The notes under the pieces are model-generated. The model made no database searches. It was not told the DNA's origin and saw only the letters and a program-made list of their open reading frames with translations. This document shows positions 60,429-64,000 of a DNA stretch of 64,000 nucleotides, one piece after another. The first letter of the stretch is position 1. Every line of letters starts with the position of its first letter. The stretch spans positions 320,145 through 384,144 of the forward strand of contig CAWJJY010000001.1 in the NCBI GenBank assembly GCA_963843385.1, in the 5' to 3' direction. A program made the position numbers and the translations under genes. The stretch comes from CAVOHU01 sp963843385 (GTDB taxonomy: Bacteria > Acidobacteriota > Vicinamibacteria > Vicinamibacterales > JAKQTR01).

Positions 60429-60869
60429 TTACTTCGAATCTTCCAGAATCGGCGGCAGACTTCTGACCTTGCTAGCGACCTTGCGGCAGGCGCCGATCAG
60501 ATCCAAGACCAGACGGTCGTCCACGTCGAGGGCGCCTTCGTACTCGGTCCGATTCCGCATGTCGTGGCACTTCGACAGGACTCGCCAGACCTCCGGGCCC
60601 AGGCCGAGAGTGTCTGGCAGCACCTGAAAAACGATGTACCGTTTCGATGGCCGGAACCCGTGGTGCCGGAGCGCAGCCAGACACAGCGAGTGAGCGGCGC
60701 TGTAGGCAAGATCAAACCTGCTGTCGAGCGAGTTCGATTCGTTCTCCGCGTCCTTCAGCCGCGCCAGGCCCGAACGGACGAGACCTGCAAACTCCATCGC
60801 ATCGGGACGTTCCTTTGCGAGGACCTTTCCCGGACCTGCGAGGCGCTCAAGCGGCGACGGGGAGGTCAT
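60429..60869 (-). CDS. HEPN-domain protein, putative toxin partner
   Basis: A 146-aa all-helical protein from ATG 60869 (a TTG at 60881 would add four residues). ARLKDAENESNSLDSRFDLA and YSAAHSLCLAALRHHGFRPS are typical of HEPN domains paired with minimal nucleotidyltransferases, and CHDMRNRTEYEG holds the RN-x-x-x-Y/H catalytic-type motif in diverged form. It overlaps the end of the upstream nucleotidyltransferase gene by 23 bases, the standard arrangement of MNT-HEPN modules, in which the HEPN protein is an RNase toxin silenced by AMPylation. Activity with this motif variant is uncertain. Confidence 0.7.
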   Translation of the reverse strand: MTSPSPLERLAGPGKVLAKERPDAMEFAGLVRSGLARLKDAENESNSLDSRFDLAYSAAHSLCLAALRHHGFRPSKRYIVFQVLPDTLGLGPEVWRVLSKCHDMRNRTEYEGALDVDDRLVLDLIGACRKVASKVRSLPPILEDSK

Positions 60870-61386
60870 GTTCCGATCCAATCACCCAGAGTTTCAGTTG
60901 TTCGAGTACCCGCGTCAGGAATGCGTTTTCCGTTCGAGCGCGCTTTGAAAACTCGGCAGCCGTGTACACCGTGGGGTTGATCCTCCGACCCACGGTGCGC
61001 GTAACCCGCTCGAGGGCTCCGAAGACTTCGCCGTACGTGAGGCTGTCGCTGATGATCATCAGGTCGATGTCGCTTGCCGCCCGATCAGTCGCCTTGGCCA
61101 CGGAACCGTACACAAAGGCCGCGCGAATCGCTGACGATAAGGGCTTCAGGGCATCGCGCAGAGGCTCCGCGAGACCGACCGTCTTCAACACGATGCTTCG
61201 CAGTTCTGAATACAGCGGTGACGCTGCGTTGGCTTGGTAATGCTTCTGGTGGCCAATCCGTCTGGCCACGATCAGCCCGCTCGCCTCGAGCCGCGCGAGT
61301 TCGCGCTGCGCCGCACCGGAGCCGGTGCCCGCGTCTCGAATCAGCTCCGAGGCATAGAAGCTACGCTCGGGCTGGCCGAAGAGCAC
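60847..61386 (-). CDS. Winged-helix minimal nucleotidyltransferase (MNT), 5' end frameshifted
   Basis: Residues 1-75 form a winged helix (LFGQPERSFYASELIRDAGT, GAAQRELARLEASGLIVARR). The nucleotidyltransferase core is FVYGSVAKATDRAASDIDLM, the GSxAxGxxxxxSDIDL motif with both Asp residues. It should AMPylate and neutralise the HEPN partner downstream. The family normally starts earlier: a second frame from ATG 61504 reads MPKSGMIEPILGMKASSG and SLADALLTKTQQ, which belongs directly before VLGVLFGQ. One extra base near 61395 separates the two, so either translation starts internally or the gene is damaged. Confidence 0.72.
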   Translation of the reverse strand: MLFGQPERSFYASELIRDAGTGSGAAQRELARLEASGLIVARRIGHQKHYQANAASPLYSELRSIVLKTVGLAEPLRDALKPLSSAIRAAFVYGSVAKATDRAASDIDLMIISDSLTYGEVFGALERVTRTVGRRINPTVYTAAEFSKRARTENAFLTRVLEQLKLWVIGSEHDLPVAA

Positions 61387-61465
61387 ACCAAGGACCCGTC
61401 TGCTGTGTCTTGGTCAACAGCGCGTCCGCCAGGCTCTTTCGCCGCGATCGACCTGAACTGGCCTT

Positions 61466-61504
61466 CATGCCCAATATGGGTTCAATCATGCCCGATTTGG
61501 GCAT
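61466..61504. promoter_or_regulatory. Two phased palindromic repeats at the MNT start
   Basis: CATGCCCAATATGGG (61466-61480) and CATGCCCGATTTGGG (61487-61501) repeat with a 21-base period, two helical turns, and each half is near-palindromic. The second overlaps the original ATG (61502-61504) of the nucleotidyltransferase. This is a good candidate binding site for its winged-helix domain. Confidence 0.55.
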
Positions 61505-61844
61505 GCTCGTCAACGGCATTGGCGCGGCGCCGCCACTGGCAGCGAGCGAACGAGAATCAGCAGGCAGTGGCCGCGTGGAATTCCGGCTGACTCTCGAGGC
61601 GCGCGACGACTGATGACGCGACTTCCGCAAACGCGCGCACGTCACCGGCCATCCTCTGCGCCGGCGGCGTGAGGGTGAATTCGTTCGGCCCGAAGGGTGA
61701 TTCCCCCGGTCGCTCGGCGCGGCTCGGGCGGCGGCTGATGGGAAGTGAACGGTCGCCAATCGACGCCAACGTTGGGTGAGACGAGCAGGTCAAGGCCGAG
61801 AGACGGTTCGTGATGCTAGAATGGACGGACCATCCACCCGGTGC
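61505..61844. other. Region between the MNT gene and tRNA-Ser
   Basis: About 340 bases. A - strand frame ending at 61557 reads GPNEFTLTPPAQRMAGDVRA and EVASSVVARLESQPEFHA, which looks protein-like but has no plausible start and no family I know; it may be another fragment. Nothing else seen. Confidence 0.3.
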
Positions 61845-61934
61845 GGAGAGATGTCCGAGTGGTTGAAGGAGCACGCTTGGAAAGCGTGTGTAGGGGTAAC
61901 TCTACCGAGGGTTCGAATCCCTCTCTCTCCGCCA
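61845..61934 (+). tRNA. tRNA-Ser(GGA)
   Basis: Acceptor GGAGAGA (61845-61851) pairs with TCTCTCC (61924-61930), then discriminator G and encoded CCA. Anticodon stem CACGC/GCGTG with loop TTGGAAA gives anticodon GGA. A long variable arm is present. It reads UCC and UCU codons. Confidence 0.96.
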
Positions 61935-62516
61935 ATTGCATCACAAGTCCTTCATTTATATACACTTACAGTCGTTGCGCGAGAGGGCGAGATTCTCTCG
62001 GTCCCTCGGTCCGCTAAGCCCCATTCAGTCAACAACATGCCTCGGTGGAGACACGGGTTCTGAGCCGTGTCTCCACAATGTCTCCACGGTCGTGGACCCG
62101 GCCGAGTCGTTGGTTGCCGGGTGACCTGCCGTAACAGAGGCGAGAGTACATGCGCTTGAACGCCGTCGCGCAGGAGGTTCATCGTCCCGGTGTGATCGAC
62201 CACGCCCTCGACGACCAGCAGCGCGACTACTGCCGCTGAGCACCGATTGAACCGACACCCCGACGCGCCCATCGCCCGCCCAGGTTGCACACAATCTACG
62301 GGCGAACGCCTGGATGCACTTGACCCAACGCGGACCACGTGCTGAGGTAACCGTCGTACGACAACGTCCATCAGATGGCGCCGCCTGCGGGCGCGACCGA
62401 TGGAGCGCAGGTCGTGGTTGAGCCCCCCAGGTGTCGCCGAATCCATCGCGGCGTCTTGCTCCGTCTTTTCCACGTGTGCTTCGTGGAGGCGACGCGGGCC
62501 CGCAGGGAGTACAACC
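61935..62516. other. Region downstream of tRNA-Ser(GGA), no gene
   Basis: Begins with an unusually AT-rich stretch (CTTCATTTATATACACTTAC, 61951-61970) for this genome, then the hairpin at 62045-62076. No integrase or other gene can be read. The AT-rich patch beside a tRNA 3' end is what a former integration site often looks like. Confidence 0.4.
62045..62076. repeat. Perfect 12-bp hairpin
   Basis: GTGGAGACACGG (62045-62056) and CCGTGTCTCCAC (62065-62076) are perfect complements around an 8-base loop. TGTCTCCAC occurs again at 62079-62087. No T-tract follows, so a factor-independent terminator is doubtful. Confidence 0.6.
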
Positions 62517-64000
62517 ATGTCGCATCCGACGAAAGTCCATGCCGTTCGAGTCGCGCTCATGGTCTCGGGTCTGATGGTGCTTACCGGGACGGCGTGGAGT
62601 CAGCCGCATCTCACCGTGAACGGCGCGGCCTCGCCGGCCAGTGCGTCGGTGGCTGCGGGTTCCATCGCGAACGTGGTGGTGTCAGACGGACCCGCGAACA
62701 CGACTGATTGGATCGGACTCTACGCCGCCAATGCCGCGGACACATCCTACCTCGTGTGGTACTACCTGAACGGGTCGACCAGCGCGCCGCCGACGGGGAT
62801 GACCAGTGCTGCGCTTAACGTGCTTGTTCCAGTGATCCCAGGATCGTACGAGGTCCGACTCTTTGCCGCCAACGGGTATGTCAGGCTTGCCACAAGCGGC
62901 ACGATCACCGTGGAGCCCTCGAGCGCGACGATTCGGGTCAACGACATCGTGCCCCCGGCGGCCCTTCCCGTGGGCCCAGCAAGCGCGATCGCGGTGACGA
63001 TCACCAATGGGCCAGGGAACCCGGGCGACTGGGTGGGTCTGTTCGCCGTCGGCACCGCGGACACGTCGGATCTCAGTTGGCAGTACCTCAACGGTACGAC
63101 CGCCATTCCAGCCACGGGGGTGACTACCGCGACGCTCCAATTCTTCACACCGAGTTCGCTCGGGACCTACGAGCTGCGGTTGTTCGCCGGTGGCGGGTAC
63201 GCTCGCCTGGCTGTCAGTTCGACGCTTGTTGTGGGGCCGAGTCAGGCAACTCTGTCGGTCAACGGTGTGACGCCGCCCGCGCCGGCGACTGCCACGGCGG
63301 GGTCGGTTGCAGCCTTGACCGTGACGGGAGCGCCAGGAAACGCCACCGACTGGATCGGACTCTATGCCGCGGGGGCGTCCGACACGTCCTATCTCCAATG
63401 GCGGTATCTCAACGGCGCCTTGACCCCCCCATCGACTGGAACGAGCAACGCCGCCCTATCGTTTCTGATGCCTGCCGTTCCCGGGGACTACGACTTCCGC
63501 CTCTACGCCCACAACTCATACGAGCGCCTCGCCAGCAGCAGCGTCGTCACCGTGCCGGTGTCATCCGCCCGCATGGCCGTGAACGGCGTCGATGCGCCCG
63601 GGGCCGTGACGGTCTCCGCGGGGACGCCCCTCACGGTGGTCCTGACCAACGGGCCAGCCAACCCGTCGGACTGGGTGGGGCTGTTTGCGGCCGCCGCCGC
63701 GGATACCTCTCCGATCGCGTGGTCCTATCTTGACGGCCACGCGACGCCTCCGGCTCAGGGTCTCGTGGCGGCCACGCTCCGATTCCTTGCGCCCGTCACC
63801 CCCGGCACCTACGAGATCCGGGCGTTCGCGGCGAACACGTTCAGCCGGTTGGCGGCGAGTGGCCCGCTGTCGGTCACCCCGAGCCAGGCGACGATTGCCG
63901 TCAACGGAACGAACCCGCCGACGAGTGTCACCGTCCCACCGGCGTCGGCACTGGCCATACAGGTCACGGACGGCCCGGGCAACGTGACCGATTGGATTGG
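62517..64000 (+). CDS. Secreted repeat protein, 3' end beyond the window
   Basis: The frame opens at ATG 62517 (AGGGAG nine bases upstream) with a signal peptide (VALMVSGLMVLTGTAWS, then Q) and stays open to the window end, so at least 494 residues. It consists of tandem ~100-105-aa beta-sandwich-like repeats, each with DGPANTTDWIGLYAA or variants (GPGNPGDWVGLFAV), ADTSYL.W.YLNG, a PP.TG turn, and PG.YE.RLFA.NGY.RLA. Four complete repeats and the start of a fifth are seen. These look like extracellular Ig/fibronectin-type adhesion or carbohydrate-binding modules. The domain downstream is not visible. Confidence 0.8.
   Translation, partial: MSHPTKVHAVRVALMVSGLMVLTGTAWSQPHLTVNGAASPASASVAAGSIANVVVSDGPANTTDWIGLYAANAADTSYLVWYYLNGSTSAPPTGMTSAALNVLVPVIPGSYEVRLFAANGYVRLATSGTITVEPSSATIRVNDIVPPAALPVGPASAIAVTITNGPGNPGDWVGLFAVGTADTSDLSWQYLNGTTAIPATGVTTATLQFFTPSSLGTYELRLFAGGGYARLAVSSTLVVGPSQATLSVNGVTPPAPATATAGSVAALTVTGAPGNATDWIGLYAAGASDTSYLQWRYLNGALTPPSTGTSNAALSFLMPAVPGDYDFRLYAHNSYERLASSSVVTVPVSSARMAVNGVDAPGAVTVSAGTPLTVVLTNGPANPSDWVGLFAAAAADTSPIAWSYLDGHATPPAQGLVAATLRFLAPVTPGTYEIRAFAANTFSRLAASGPLSVTPSQATIAVNGTNPPTSVTVPPASALAIQVTDGPGNVTDWI

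Noticed and set aside
61557..61874. A small - strand gene upstream of the MNT gene
   Set aside because: Protein-like at the end, but the frame overlaps the tRNA, has no credible start and no recognisable family.
62045..62076. Factor-independent terminator
   Set aside because: The hairpin is perfect, but there is no T-tract and no gene ends nearby.

Overview
The window reads as one chromosome segment from a GC-rich Gram-negative bacterium. An outer-membrane barrel protein, periplasmic-type proteases, a multihaem cytochrome and a cytochrome bd oxidase point that way. Gene content and style (large M28/M16/M1 peptidases with signal peptides, PadR-HAAS pairs, DUF2934, TPR-methyltransferases, short genes separated by repeat-filled gaps) suggest Acidobacteriota, perhaps the Vicinamibacteria side. 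That placement is inference; no rRNA is present.

Layout. 1-5160: tadA, tRNA-Ser(CGA), degenerate repeats, an M28 peptidase, a ParB-like protein and a DinB protein. 5238-20505: a TPR-methyltransferase, NmrA-like and alcohol dehydrogenases, two GT-C-like membrane proteins (one frameshifted) with a MITE-like element between them, an M16 peptidase, an overlapping ATP-grasp/HEAGH-peptidase pair, and a membrane-fused spermidine-synthase-like protein. 20545-26881: small enzymes, an RsmH-like methyltransferase, a CorA-type transporter, a PadR-HAAS pair with a readable promoter/operator, and a DUF2934 protein.

27178-34416 is the most interesting part. It appears to be a complete peptide production and export locus: a SurA-like foldase; an ABC exporter with two cyclic-nucleotide-binding domains and an intact C39 (double-glycine) peptidase triad; an HlyD-type adaptor; an AAA+ sigma-54 activator with a Fis-type HTH and no receiver domain; then a perfect palindrome, a -24/-12 promoter and an array of six tiny genes. 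Five of these are tandem ~115-bp repeats encoding 30-31 aa peptides sharing a 'PKDLDTRNNPAGG'-type sequence that ends in Gly-Gly. A second TPR-methyltransferase, the same length as the first (467 aa), converges on the array.

35868-38616 carries an MBL hydrolase and an FHA-GAF-cyclase gene broken at a 7-base G tract. 39414-47266 encodes a probable electron conduit, transcribed as cytochrome b, outer-membrane barrel, then a 1655-aa cytochrome with 65 CXXCH motifs by my count. 48033-55186 holds a membrane protein, an M1 peptidase, a cyclophilin, a PhzF protein and the glycogen branching enzyme. cydAB (55515-57935) is flanked by two copies of a structured repeat whose stems differ in sequence but keep their pairing. 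After an HD-GYP response regulator, 59505-61934 is a graveyard ending at tRNA-Ser(GGA): fragments of SRPBCC, ECF-sigma SnoaL and HsdM genes and a nucleotidyltransferase-HEPN pair. The window ends inside a secreted protein made of ~100-aa repeats.

Several frames are broken by single-base changes (10552-12196, 36717-38616, 34092-34183, the 5' end of the nucleotidyltransferase gene). From one sequence I cannot separate real mutation from assembly error.
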